Assembly (NCBI GenBank): GCA_049999805.1
Contig: JBNGIO010005675.1
Location: 1 to 24,319 of the forward strand
Length of the DNA: 24,319 nucleotides
DNA from: Folioceros fuciformis
Lineage: Eukaryota; Anthocerotophyta; Anthocerotopsida; Anthocerotales
Direction of reading: 5' to 3'
Of the stretch, positions 10,023 to 20,654 are shown one piece after another. A program made the position numbers and the translations under genes. Below the pieces are notes generated by a model. The model was not told the DNA's origin and ran no database searches. It saw only the letters and a list, made by a program, of their open reading frames with translations. How positions within the stretch are numbered: the stretch's first letter is position 1; each line of letters starts with the position of its first letter.

Positions 10023-10074
10023 GTCTTTGTCAATTATGGTCCCCAGAAGTCTTTGTCAATTATGGTCCCCAGAA
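10023..10074 (+). repeat. 26-bp tandem duplication after the aquaporin gene
   Basis: Two perfect copies of a 26-nt unit (10023-10048 and 10049-10074; 'gtctttgtcaattatggtcc...') lie 43 nt after the aquaporin stop codon, probably in its 3' UTR. The rest of 9981-10522, between the two convergent stop codons, holds no recognised gene. Confidence 0.93.
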
Positions 10075-10210
10075 AACCTGCTTGCTTTGTAGCGTAGGGT
10101 GATTTGTACAAGGCCTTGATGCGTTTTAGAATAAACCAGAACGTCCAACCGCCTGCGACATGTTGTGTGTGGCAGGGAGGTCCTGGAGCTGGCAGTTGTG
10201 ATAAGCACCC

Positions 10211-10244
10211 ACACAATCTAAAACTCGGGGGGTCTAGATTGTGT
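10211..10244. other. Perfect 10-bp hairpin between convergent genes
   Basis: ACACAATCTA (10211-10220) and TAGATTGTGT (10235-10244) are perfect reverse complements with a 14-nt loop, located between the aquaporin and SNARE stop codons. It may act in 3'-end formation or simply be a palindrome. No U-rich terminator logic applies to this nuclear context. Confidence 0.6.
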
Positions 10245-10522
10245 TTCCCCACACCATCCGTTCCTCGCATTTTCTCGAAAGCTAAACTTGTACAGGCCCT
10301 TGCTTCCGGCTTCATTCCAACACCAATCAAGCTCCTCCTTTGGTTTGTAGTAGGGAGTAAAACAACGCTGCACATCCGTCCTGGAAAAGTAGTTTGGCAA
10401 GTTCAAGCCTATCTCTTTGCCATCCCCAGTTCCTCAACCATATGGACGTTCTCCTCCGCAAGATGGCATCAACCCACAGGATAGTGACATCAATTAGATT
10501 TCACTCAGCAGTCACCCCTGAG

Positions 10523-11300
10523 TCAAATCAAAAGCTTGAAGGCCAACAAAAGGAGAAATACAATGACTAGAACCAGCAAACACATAACCATTATCGAGCA
10601 GCTCTTGCCAGCTCGCTGGCTAACCAGACCCATTTTCTTCTGTGCCATCTGCAGGACAAAAAAGAAGCATGAGGAGGGGAAATTGGACATGCGTATATCC
10701 TACAAAATAGTAATCGATTCACCCACCCACCCGCAAGCGATTGTTGGTGGAATCAGCATCCCGGTCAATGTCATCCTGCAAACCCCAGACAACACCCAAC
10801 CTGGTTAGCCAAAAGGCAAACAGCAGCGAGGTTGATGCTGGGTCGGGGACAATCAAATTTGTTCCTCAGGTCTGGTCTGACAAGCGTACCAAGAGCCGCG
10901 TATGCAGGTCCAGTTCCTCATTCACGGCTAGAGCAATATGTTTGGTGCTCAGAACTGTTGCTTCCAGTCCAGCCAGATCAGCATCCTGCTCTGCAGAATA
11001 GGTCACAGACAGCGCGTGTTAGCTAAAAGACAGAACATGTGAACCAGGCATCGCGGCAACCAAAAAGAAGACGAGACTTGGTCCGACAAGCTCCGCTCTG
11101 CTCTGGAGTCAACACCATGCCTTTCATGATCTGCCTCTGAAAATGAATCACACCCAAGTTGTCAAGGTCGGAAGTCTGGCTCGTCTCCACTACATGGCTC
11201 CGGCCATCGCGAGAAAGCAAATTCGCCCTGCTTTTGGGATCTCGGGGGGGGCCCTGCGATGCCATCGCATTCCAACGAGACAAAGACAGGCCGAAAGGCC
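10523..11300 (-). CDS. SYP5: SYP5-type Qc-SNARE (syntaxin of plants), C-terminal exons only
   Basis: Minus-strand exons are: one ending at 11121 (start unresolved, not beyond 11316), 10990-10890, 10775-10731 and 10648-10523 (TGA at 10525-10523). Joined in phase they encode a Qc-SNARE motif: DNLGVIHFQRQIMK, then EQDADLAGLEATVLSTKHIA with LAVNEELDLHTRLL, then DDIDRDADSTNNRLR. A basic stretch and a C-terminal membrane anchor of about 22 residues (VMCLLVLVIVFLLLL) complete it. This matches plant SYP51/SYP52, tail-anchored SNAREs of the pre-vacuolar compartment and vacuole that pair with VTI11 and SYP2. The conserved central Gln of the zero layer appears to be the Q of KEQD or another heptad position; I did not fix it. 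The first intron (11120-10991) fits best as GC-AG. The usual N-terminal helical domain is absent upstream, where transposon-rich DNA begins. Confidence 0.82.
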
Positions 11301-11316
11301 CTGGCGGGGAGTAGGA

Positions 11317-12069
11317 TTACTTGCTCTCGACAAGGCGATTAGGAGCATGAAATAAAGGGTATGCATCCAAAATGTACGGGCAGGTTTTCTGTACCCTAGA
11401 GTACAGAGCCTGTATTATGGGTTCGGGACTGAGTTTCAACTACGTTTTATGCGTATCTCTACATACACCCTTGAGCCTTGAAGTGGAAGAGCATGACAAA
11501 TGTGACGGAATACGGAAAGAAACTTTGGGCTAAAATATTCTCAACCAAATTATTTTAAATCTGTTAAGTACATATATATCTTAACTATCTATAAATATAA
11601 ATTTTAATCATTTATTTGAAGATCAATGTTTAAGATGTGTTTAGATATGACTTATGGTTTGCTTAGATATCTTTCATAAATCTTAATTTTCTAGGCATAA
11701 AGATTATGTTGATTTTGTTTTTCTAAAAAAACACATTTAGATCCTCTCCTAAAGGACATGTCAAACTTAAAGGAGTTTTTGTGAAAAATTGACACTGAAA
11801 AAAAATCGTACACCTCAAAATTAAAAATTGATTTTTTTTTAAAGCCTAGCATTTCATGGAATGAAGTCGTACATGGTGTTCTGAGGTAATAATCTTGTGC
11901 ACATGAACTCACACATGCAAGCTTTTCGTAATTTATAATATTTAAATAATTAGATAAAGTTCAAAAATTAGTCTTAGAAGGATTTACTAGAGACAAATTT
12001 AAGAAATTTAAGTTATGATTCGTAAAATGACTTACTAAACTGAAATAGTAGTGTGTGAAGAGAACTTAA
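11317..12069. other. AT-rich DNA without genes
   Basis: From about 11530 to 12060 the sequence is strongly AT-rich with A/T runs and no supported reading frame. I searched the minus strand of 11317-11580 for the missing SNARE N-terminal exons and saw none. The composition change marks the boundary between the gene island and the transposon island. Confidence 0.55.
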
Positions 12070-12352
12070 CACCAAAGTGATGCTTGTCCTTGTCATGAAC
12101 TCATGTGTAGTACCCTACCAATAATGTTCTAAGGACCACTTACACCAAAGGAATGCTTGTCATGAACTCATGTGGAGTACCCTACCAATAATGTTCTAAG
12201 GACCACTTACACCAAAGGGATGCTTGTCATGAACTCATGTGTAGTACCCCACCAATAATGTTCTAAGGATCACTTAACACCAAAGGGATGCTTGTCCTTG
12301 TCATGAACTCATGTGTAGTACTCTATTAATAATGTTCTAAGGACCACTTAAC
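12070..12352 (+). repeat. Four-copy tandem repeat, 67-75 bp unit
   Basis: Units start with 'caccaaag' at 12070, 12143, 12210 and 12278 and share 'atgcttgtcatgaactcatg', 'agtaccctaccaataatgtt' and 'ctaaggaccactta'. Copies 1 and 4 carry an extra 6 nt ('ccttgt'), explaining spacings of 73, 67 and 68. The array lies 300 nt before the MULE gene start and may be subterminal transposon sequence or a small satellite. The remaining 12353-12653 holds no gene. Confidence 0.95.
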
Positions 12353-12653
12353 GCTTGCGTCTAAATCTCTGAAGCAATAAATGCTCCATGTCATGGTCAT
12401 TGTCTCTCTCTCTATCACCGCGTACAGCCCACTTGCATACAGCCTAGGTTTCCCCATAAATAAATGATGGCATAACTTTGAGTATAACCCGCTGCACCAT
12501 GCAGTGTCTACAACCATGTGCAAGTTACAAACTGAGTTAAAAACCGTGTGCGGGATCATCCCCTACAAACATGAACAAAGCAAAGCAGGAAGCTCTTGAA
12601 CCTCTTACCCTAACACAAACACAAGCAAAGAGCGGTGAAGGAGCTTGCACACC

Positions 12654-14818
12654 ATGGAGTGTCCGTTGTTTATTCAATCACCGACACTTGGGCAGTTCAA
12701 TATAGATGATCTAAGTAGGCAGGTGGTGAAGGACATGAAGGTTGCTTATATTCCTTGGAGTAGAGTGGATGACTATGTTTCTGGAGAAGGCTTGAGATGC
12801 GCTGCAAGCTTCTATCGGAAGGATTCGAAGAGTGACCATTCCTTGCCTATACCAATTGTGCTGTCCCTGGAGATTGCATGCATATACATTAGGTATGATT
12901 AATCTCCCTCTCCAAGTTGTTGCACTCCATAGCTTTTTGTAACCACATATTTTTAGGTTATTGTGTTTAAGTTTTATAAGGCTTTTTCTTTGCTAGGTTA
13001 TGTGCCCACTAAATCTGACATCATGCAATTACCAATTTGAAGGGTACACATGCATAATATATATTTTGACTACCTATGCAGATACTAGTGCTCATATGGA
13101 CCACAAGATTATAGAGAAGGCACGACACGAAGAATGTACGTATGAAAACTAATCTGTATGGCAAATTTTGTTGTGAAGCAGTTGCTTTTATTTCCAAATG
13201 TGGCTCAAATTCTCCTTCGTGAAGGAGCACATGTAGATCACGAATGTGAGGTTTGTCTTAGCTCACAATATGTGGGTCATCCTAAAATGTCTAGAGCTCC
13301 TTGGCTTTCGAAGGAGAAGAAGGATTGGGTGAAACATTGTCTTTATGCAAGGTTCTGTGTCGGAAATTATGCATCGACATATTGCAATTGTGAATGAGAA
13401 GATGACGCACTATTCCGGACATGGACCTAGAGATGACATTCGAGACGATTACCTACAGCGCAAGGATGTGTTGAACATGAAATGGCAAGTAGAAGCGGGC
13501 GAGTGGAAACTCCAGGCAGATGATGCAAAGTCAACCAAGATGTGGTTGAAAGTGAATGCTGACCTTATCTTCCATAGGTCAGAACCGGGTGAACCATTTG
13601 TTTTAGCATTGCAAACTCCTTTCATGCGGCAAATGTTGGTTAAGCATCGGTTGAATAGTGTTTTAGCCATGGATGCCACATTTGGTATAAACAAGCATCG
13701 GTACCACTTATTCACTGTGATGGTTTTTGATCAACACCTAAATGGTATTCTAGTTGCTTGGGCACTAACAGAAGAGGCTACTATCATTTCTTTAGTATCA
13801 TGGTTGAAGCCGTTGCAACAAGTAGCCCTCAACACATGTGCAACATGGGTTCCTAGTTGTTTTTTAGTTGATGATTGTTTGGTAGAGATACGTGCATTGA
13901 AACAAGTATGGGGGGCTCATATACATGTTGTGTTGTGCTTATGGCATGTTAGGAAGGCATAACAACAAAGCCTTTTAAGGAAGGTGAAATGTAGTATTGC
14001 AAGGAAGAAAATTTGGGCTGCTTTTGCAGATATTATGTATGTGAAAGGCCATGGCACATATGAGGATACTCTTGTATGGGGTAGTGTATTATTAGAGTTC
14101 TTCTATAAAGAGTGGCATGGAAGCCAACCAGCATTTGTTGAGTACTTCAAGGAATAGTGGGGCAAATCTATAGGTATTTTGCTTCTATGTTGCAGTGTAG
14201 TTTTTGTAATTTAAGGGCCGTGTTCTTGGACGTACGTTGGGTGAGGAGTATAATGGTTTTTTTTTTTTTGGCAAATATGTGGTTGAAGAATTGCAGGTTG
14301 TATCCTCACACTGGACATGGACAGGATACCACATCCGCATTGGAGGCCTTTCATCGCTTTTTGAAGGAAAGAGTGTCTTTCACTAAAGGAGCGCTACCCG
14401 GAAGGCGTATGGATTGGCTTTTGCATCAACTAGTGAATGAGGTAGGACTGTCAATAGGATCGACTCCAATCTACGTGCAAGTGTAGGAGAGGAGAGGAGA
14501 GAAGAGAGGGTGGTATTGGTGATCACAACCATGAAAACAATACACATCACCACTGTCTTACTATGGAGGTCCGAGGTCTCCATTTAAGTAGTACATTTAG
14601 GGCTACACAACTTCCAGGTTCAATATGGGATAATCTACACTATCCTAAGTTCACTAATAACTAGAACTAGTCTAGTATGAACCCAACTGGGATAACTAAC
14701 ACCACATGAGTTTAGCTCATATAGAGCTTGATAACTCAACAAGGACGTCATTATTGGTACCTTGATTTCACTAAGGCTGGTGGTTACAAGCCAAATTTGA
14801 GGCTAGAGAAGGTATATG
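12654..14818 (+). pseudogene. MULE transposase, 5' part (split by copia insertion)
   Basis: The likely start is ATG 12654. The first exon (to about 12892, donor AG|GTATGA) encodes a domain with VDDYVSGEGLRCAASFYRK. Coding resumes by about 13158 with LLFPNVAQILLREGAHVDHE. A frameshift or tiny intron near 13345 leads to the catalytic part: NSVLAMDATFGINKHRYHLF (first Asp), then SCFLVDDCLVEIRALKQVWG and VVLCLWHVRKA (second Asp and the CxWH motif), typical of the MULE transposase domain. In-frame stops follow at 13960-13962 and 14155-14157. A probable phase-0 GT-AG intron spans 14442-14724, after DWLLHQLVNE. The frame then runs without stops into the copia target site at 14814-14818 and continues after the element at 21276. 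MULEs move by cut and paste; FAR1-type host genes share this domain. This copy is dead. Confidence 0.82.
14814..14818 (+). repeat. Target-site duplication ATATG, left copy
   Basis: The 5 nt immediately before the 5' LTR are identical to the 5 nt immediately after the 3' LTR (21276-21280). Five-bp duplications are the normal product of Ty1/copia integrase. Confidence 0.95.
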
Positions 14819-15018
14819 TGTTAGAAGAGAATTCTGTTATAATTCTCTTATAAACGAAGCCGCTTATTAGATATTAGTTATTATTTAATAACTAGGTTAA
14901 TTTGAATCGACACAACCTTAGACAGTTTTGATATATAAGATACTCTGTATATTCATGATAATTAATTCTCTTTATTCTTAGCACTGTGTGCGTGTGAGTA
15001 CATCTGGTTTTATGAACA
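14819..15018 (+). repeat. 5' LTR, 200 bp
   Basis: It begins TGTTAG and ends GAACA, and is identical to 21076-21275. It contains two perfect inverted repeats: GAGAATT/AATTCTC (14827-14833 and 14841-14847, 7-nt loop) and TAGTTATT/AATAACTA (14875-14882 and 14887-14894, 4-nt loop). A TATA element is at 14932-14939. Confidence 0.97.
14932..14939 (+). promoter_or_regulatory. LTR TATA box (TATATAAG)
   Basis: TATATAAG lies 79 nt before the LTR end, where a copia U3 promoter is expected. The RNA would start some 25-30 nt downstream, near 14965. The same element is at 21189-21196 in the 3' LTR. Confidence 0.65.
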
Positions 15019-15030
15019 TGGTATCAGAGC
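15019..15030 (+). other. Primer-binding site, initiator tRNA-Met type
   Basis: TGGTATCAGAGC directly abuts the 5' LTR. It is complementary to the 3' end of plant initiator methionine tRNA, the usual minus-strand primer of plant copia elements. Confidence 0.93.
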
Positions 15031-15266
15031 TTGATACATGATTTGCTTCTACTGTCTACATTAATGTATTTGGCTATGGTAGATGCATGTAGTAAGAATA
15101 GATTATAGGACACGGAATCCTCGAATCACAAAAACTGTGATTCCAGGATGTGTCGAAAAATCCTTCTCACTACCTGCAATAAGAATATGCATGACAGTAA
15201 ATCAAAGACTTCCGCTGCGCGGATCTGGCTGTCGCTGTGCAGCAGATCATGTCGCTCTAATTAAAG

Positions 15267-15824
15267 ATGACTCGACGGGGGCGTTCTCGCTGTGAGCGTT
15301 CGTCCCCGCTATCCTGCAATCGACCCACAATCAGGCATCAGGATCAGGCTTCCAGGAGCATACAAAATCACGCAAGCCAGGAAGAGATACTGTATACATT
15401 GCCTTTATCCCGGACTTCAACCAGGGTGCATGTATTGCGACATCTTGAAGTTCGAGACTTTTGTGAGGACGATTTGCGGGACACATTCAGATCTCGGGCT
15501 ACTCACTTGCCAGAGATAGTTGGAGCCTACCGAGTGCTGAGTGAAAGGTTGAACACTACAGAATCAACCCTGCTTACTGTGATTTCTCGACAGGGCGAGG
15601 TGCACACCGCGCGTCATCAAGAACTTTCAGCCGCGGTTGACCTTATTCTGCGCAAGCAGACAACACTGATTGAGGGTGTCAGAAAACTTCACGATCTTGT
15701 GACTGAATTGCAAAGGAAATCAGCGCAAGACTTGGGCGCGAATTCTACCTCAACAGATCTGCTCAGAGCGCTTGCCCCTGCTCGCGAGAAGCCCAGATTT
15801 CAAGCGTTGTCCTCAGCGCGGTAG
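15267..15824 (+). CDS. Leader ORF of the copia element, unknown function (185 aa)
   Basis: A true ATG at 15267 opens 185 codons between the primer site and gag, where copia leaders usually carry no long ORF. The N-terminal third is Arg/Ser-rich. Residues from about 90 to 155 look like continuous helix, possibly coiled coil (for example LSERLNTTESTLLTVISRQ and LRKQTTLIEGVRKLHDLV). No known domain is recognised. It is in the same frame as gag-pol, separated by three stops (15822-15824, 15924-15926, 16008-16010). It could be an accessory structural protein, a former N-terminal extension of Gag, a captured host fragment, or a chance ORF. The sequence 15031-15266 shows no feature. Confidence 0.5.
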   Translation: MTRRGRSRCERSSPLSCNRPTIRHQDQASRSIQNHASQEEILYTLPLSRTSTRVHVLRHLEVRDFCEDDLRDTFRSRATHLPEIVGAYRVLSERLNTTESTLLTVISRQGEVHTARHQELSAAVDLILRKQTTLIEGVRKLHDLVTELQRKSAQDLGANSTSTDLLRALAPAREKPRFQALSSAR

Positions 15825-16145
15825 GGCGCGCCTGGGGGTCTCGTGTCCGCTGTGCTTTCTGGCGGGAGGCGTCTTCATTCCTTGGCATCTGCCCGCAGTA
15901 AGACTCCACAGGACGCGACCCTGTAATCGGCCATGCGAAACACACCACGTCAGCCGAATACTGCCATTAACCGTCAACAAACGTCCCAGGAGGTGTCCTG
16001 TGACATCTGACTTCTCTGCGAACCCCTTCGCTGCTCCACCCCTCAGCCTCCTGTAGCATTGCGAGACATATTACGAGAAAAATTGCCTTGTGCCCTCGGC
16101 CTGATCACCCTTGCGCGCTTGATAATTTTTCTGCAATACGTCTGC

Positions 16146-19100
16146 ATGGCTACAGGAGGGGTCAGTGGAGGTGGAGGCAGCGCAGGAGGTACAGGAGGCG
16201 CAGGAGGAGGAGTGGTCGCCTTACCTCTTCCACCGGTGCCTGTTATCCCCGCTCCGTCTTTCTCAATGGAATTTAAGGAGAAAGACCGCTTTAATGGCAC
16301 GAAGTTTCATGGATGGCGTGTTCGCATGACAGCTGCCCTGCAGGCACGGCACGTGTGGGGCATCGTTAGCGGCTCCATTCCTAAACCAGCATCTACTGCT
16401 CCAGTGGATGAAATTGAGAAGTGGGATAACCTGAATCATGTAGCTCGTGCGGTCTTGATTAGTGGTCTTGATGAGGTACTCCTCCCCGATGTGGCTTACC
16501 TGCAAGACTCCAACGAAATCTGGACACAACTACTGCAAACGTACGAGGCGAAGAACATACTCACACAGTGTGCAATCCGTGGAGAACTGTTTTCAATGAG
16601 ACTTAAAGAAGGCGAGAAGGTGGGACCTTTCGTCGTGAAGTTTCGACAGTTAAGGGCCCAGCTCCTGAACTTAGGATCCCAGTTTCCTGAGTTGGATGCT
16701 GTTGCCCAACTCCTTACCTGCCTACCACCCAGTTACCAGACCTTTGTTTCCGGCTTTGGAGCTTCCATTCGCGCGGCAGACAAGGCTGTAGCTGCAGGCA
16801 AGGCACCACAAATCAGTCTTGTTGACGTGATTGGTGCTCTCCTGCAAGAGGAACAAAGCAGGCTTCACTCTACACCACAGGGTGGAAAAACAAAAACCGA
16901 CAAGGTCCTTTACACTAAAGGACAAAAACTGCAGAAAGGACAGAAGGGTCGATCAGCTTTTGGTGACTCACCTTCTTCCTCCAGCAAGCGGGCTGGCTCC
17001 TGCAACTGGTGTGGCATCCAGGGCCACTGGGAGAGGGACTGTAGGAAGAAGAAAGCTGGCGAAGCTCGTAAGGTCGAGAAGCCAAAGCAGGCTGAGGTCC
17101 ACGCTGTCGCCAAGACTTCCTCAACTTCAAACAAACCTCCAGTCGTCATGACCGTTTGTTTTGCGTCTTCTGCAAGTCCCCCTTCCCCCAATAGTTGGTA
17201 CTTAGATTCTGGAGCAACCTCCCACATCTGCAATGATAGGAGTCTGCTCAGTAACTACAGACCTTCTCGTACATCAGATAAAGTCTTGCTGGGGGACGAA
17301 CTTACCCGTACTGGTCTGAATATTGCTGGGTCTGGCACATGTCGTTTTCGGTTGCACGATGGGTCCATCCTCCATCTTGACAACGTTCTGCATGTACCAC
17401 TCATGGCCAAGCACCTACTTTCAGTCAGTCAATTACTGTCTTCCCGAGAGTACGACCTCCTCTTCACTTCTCATAGTTGTGCACTTAAGAAGCGAGGGGG
17501 GGATGGACAGGTCGTAGCTAAAGGACATCTCTTTCATGACTTGTACCAGCTTGATCTCACATGCATACCTCCTGAGTCTGTGCATGCTACTCACCTATCT
17601 CAGGCTGCCCAAGCCAGCTTATGGCATGCCAGATTAGGTCATGCTAATAGAGACAAGTTGTTAAAAATGTCTAATCTGAACTGTTATAGAGAGCCCTTGC
17701 CGAAATGTTTTAAAGACTTACCTCTTTGTGATGCCTGCGTCATAGCCAAGCAAAAGGAACTTCCCTTTCCTAAATCAGTGGCTCATCGAGCATCACAGGT
17801 ATTAGAGTTAGTACATGCAGACATTTCAGGCAAGATTCATGTTCCCTCTCTAGGCGGTGCCCTATACTATCTTACCATTACTGATGACTTTAGTCGCTAC
17901 TCCTGGACTTATCCTCTCCGGTTGAAGTCCGATACCTTTGAGGTATTTAAGGAATGGTTGGTGATGGCGGAGAGACAGACAGGGTGCTTGCTACAACAGC
18001 TGCGTACTGACAACGGGGGAGAATTTACTCATGCCCACTTCAACCAGTTCCTGTTGGAAAGAGGCGTTGTACGGCAGCTGATTGTCCCTTATACTCAGCA
18101 GCAGAACGGTGTTGCTGAACGTCGCAACCAGACCCTGCTGGGAATGACACGAAGCATGTTAGAATGGGCAGGTTTGAGCAAAGCATACTGGGCTGAGGCA
18201 GTGGTCACAGCGACTTATCTGCTAAACAGGCTTCTCACAAGTGCTGTGGATGGACAGACTCCATTTGAGGTGATATGGCGTAGGAAGCCTAGTCTCCTGC
18301 ATCTGAGGGTATTCGGCTCCCCAGCGTATGCTTACATCCCTGAAGAACGGCGGCTGAAGTTAGAAGACCGAGCACGCCCACTTGTCTTCGTGGGATATGG
18401 AGAAGAAGCCAAAGCTTATAAGTTACTTGACCCACTTACCTTGACAACAGTTTTTGCCAGAAGTGTGACTTTCAAGGAGCTTGTATGTCCTGCAAAGCCG
18501 TACTTCGATCACCTGTCCGACAACAGTGAAAGAGTTACTCATGTAGACTTGACAGACATGGAAGATTCATCTGAATTTCCACAAGATGACTCACCTGGTG
18601 TTGTGTTCATTGAGGCTCCTGAAGCTGTGCAAAACCCTGGAGAGGGTCTTGCACATCCACAGGCCAACGATCCTGCTGCATCAGATATTCAGGCTCCTGA
18701 TCTAGCCGCTCATGAGGCACTTCCTACTGACTTGGCTTCTGAAGATCAGCTTCCTGATCCGGATGATTTCAGGGAACAGCCTGCAGCAGAGGACGAGGTT
18801 GAACATGGGTCAGCTGCAGAAGACGTTTCTATTCACTCTACAGATTCTGGCTTGAATGAGAATTTACCTGGTTCTGTTTCTGATGAGGATGACTTGGCTG
18901 AAGTTCCCGTAGCTGTCCAGCCTGAAGAACGCCGTTATCCTCAACGCACCAGGAATCCTCCCTCGCAGTGGACAGAACCTCCATATGCCTCTATTGATTT
19001 TCGACGTCCTAGAGCTGGAGTATCCTTGCCACAATCCAAGTCCTCTGTCAGCACCTCACCTTTCATTAAGCCTGAACCGCAGTCATATAGAGAGGCAATC

Positions 19101-20654
19101 ACTGGCGCTGACAAGGCACATTGGATCCCCTCGATCAAGGACGAGTACGATTCCTTGATCAAGAATGATACATGGGAGTTGTGCCCCTTACCTAAAGGTC
19201 GGAAAGTTGTCCGCTGCAAGTGGGTCTTCAAGCACAAATTGAATGCCCAGGGTGAGATTGCTCGCTATAAGTCGAGGCTCGTAGCCAGGGGCTTCACCCA
19301 GATTCCAGGTATTGATTTCACAGAGACCTTCAGTCCTGTGGTTAAGACCCAATCTATCCGAATGATCCTTGCCCTAGCTGCCGCAAACGCTTGGGACCTC
19401 CAGCAGATGGATGTCTGCACAGCGTTTTTATACGGCGAGCTGGAAGAGGACATATATATGTCCCAGCCTGAGGGTTTTGTAGACCCTGAGCACCCGGATT
19501 GGGTCTGCCATCTTAAGAAGACGATTTACGGGTTAAAGCAATCAGCACGAGAGTGGTACAAAACAATTGACAAGTACCTTTGATCCATCGGTTTCATTCA
19601 AAACCCTGGTGATGCCAACGTGTACTTTTACAGTAAGGATGGTACTCTCGTGGTTCTTGCCTTGTATGTCGACGACACCATTCTCGCATCAAACGACCAA
19701 GGCTTGTTATCATGGGTTAAAGACATGCTTCGCCAGAAATTTGATATGCAAGACATTGGGGCTCTTACCTTTGTTCTCGGCGTCCAACTTGTTCGTGATT
19801 TGGATGCTGGCTCCCTTATGCTTCACCAAGCTAAATACATCGCTGAGACTCTGCACCGTTTTCATCTGGACACTGCCAAACCTGTGTCCACTCCTGGCGT
19901 TGCAGGCCTGAAGTTGTCTCATGATCAGTGCCCACAGACAGATGCGGAGCGCCAGGCCATGGCTCAGGTTCCTTATCGCCATGCCGTGGGCTGCCTCAAT
20001 TATATCAGTTGCTGGACAAGGCCAGACATTCAGTATGCTGTGAGCTCTGTCTCCCAGTTCCTCGACAATCCTGGCCCTGCACACTGGAGTGCGGTTAAAC
20101 GGGTTCTCCGATACCTAAAGGGCACCATGCAATATGGCCTCTGCTTCAGGGGGCGAGGGCAAGCACCTACTTTGTGTGGGTATGCTGATGCCGACTGGGC
20201 CACCGACCCAGATGCCAGAAGAAGCATCTCGGCATATTGCTTTACCTTGAATAACACAGCTGTTCATTGGAGCTCGAAGAAGCAATCCTCCGTGGCCTTG
20301 TCCTCCACCGAAGCTGAATACAAAGCGCTGACGGAGAGCGCTAAAGAAGCTGTATGGGAACGGTGTTTTCTGTCAGGCCTTGGATATCCACAGTCACAGC
20401 CTACTCCTATTTACTGTGACAACATGTCCACCATTGCGCTGACTGCAAACCCCCGTTTTCATGCGCGTACAAAGCACATTGAAGTGCATCATCATTTTAT
20501 CCGGCATTCTGTGGAGCAGCGCCATGTGAGAATTCAGCATGTGTCGACAGACCTAAACACAGCCGACATTCTGACGAAGTATCTTCCTGCTAGCAAGCAC
20601 TATCAACATATGGAGGCTATGGGCGTACAGGCTTGCCCCGACTCTCAGACCTAA
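16146..20654 (+). CDS. Copia gag-pol polyprotein, interrupted by one in-frame TGA
   Basis: The start is taken at ATG 16146 (MATGGVSGGGG); the frame is open upstream to 16059 without a better start. Domains in order: a Gag region with KDRFNGTKFHGWRVRM; a CCHC zinc knuckle CNWCGIQGHWERDC (17001-17042); aspartic protease WYLDSGATSHIC (17196 on); GAG-pre-integrase HARLGH...CDAC; integrase with D at 17820, D at 18009 (TDNGGEF) and E at 18117 (NGVAERRN), the last two 35 residues apart (DD35E); RT with KWVFKHKL, RYKSRLVARGF, QMDVCTAFLYG and YVDD (19665-19676); and RNase H with YADADWATD, SSTEAEYKAL and DNMS. TGA 19581-19583 lies between IYGLKQSAREWYK and YVDD in the same frame, so a normally translated product would lose the RT active site and RNase H. 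All visible catalytic residues are otherwise present. Confidence 0.95.

Noticed and set aside
10218-10406. Minus-strand ORF with protein-like sequence (YFSRTDVQRCFTPYY)
   Set aside because: It lies downstream of the SNARE stop codon, is closed by a nearby upstream stop, and I found no family or splice partner. It is probably SNARE 3' UTR or chance.
14252-14270. Poly(T) run as a possible retroposition tail
   Set aside because: It lies inside the MULE pseudogene between coding segments and is better read as a replication-slippage tract.
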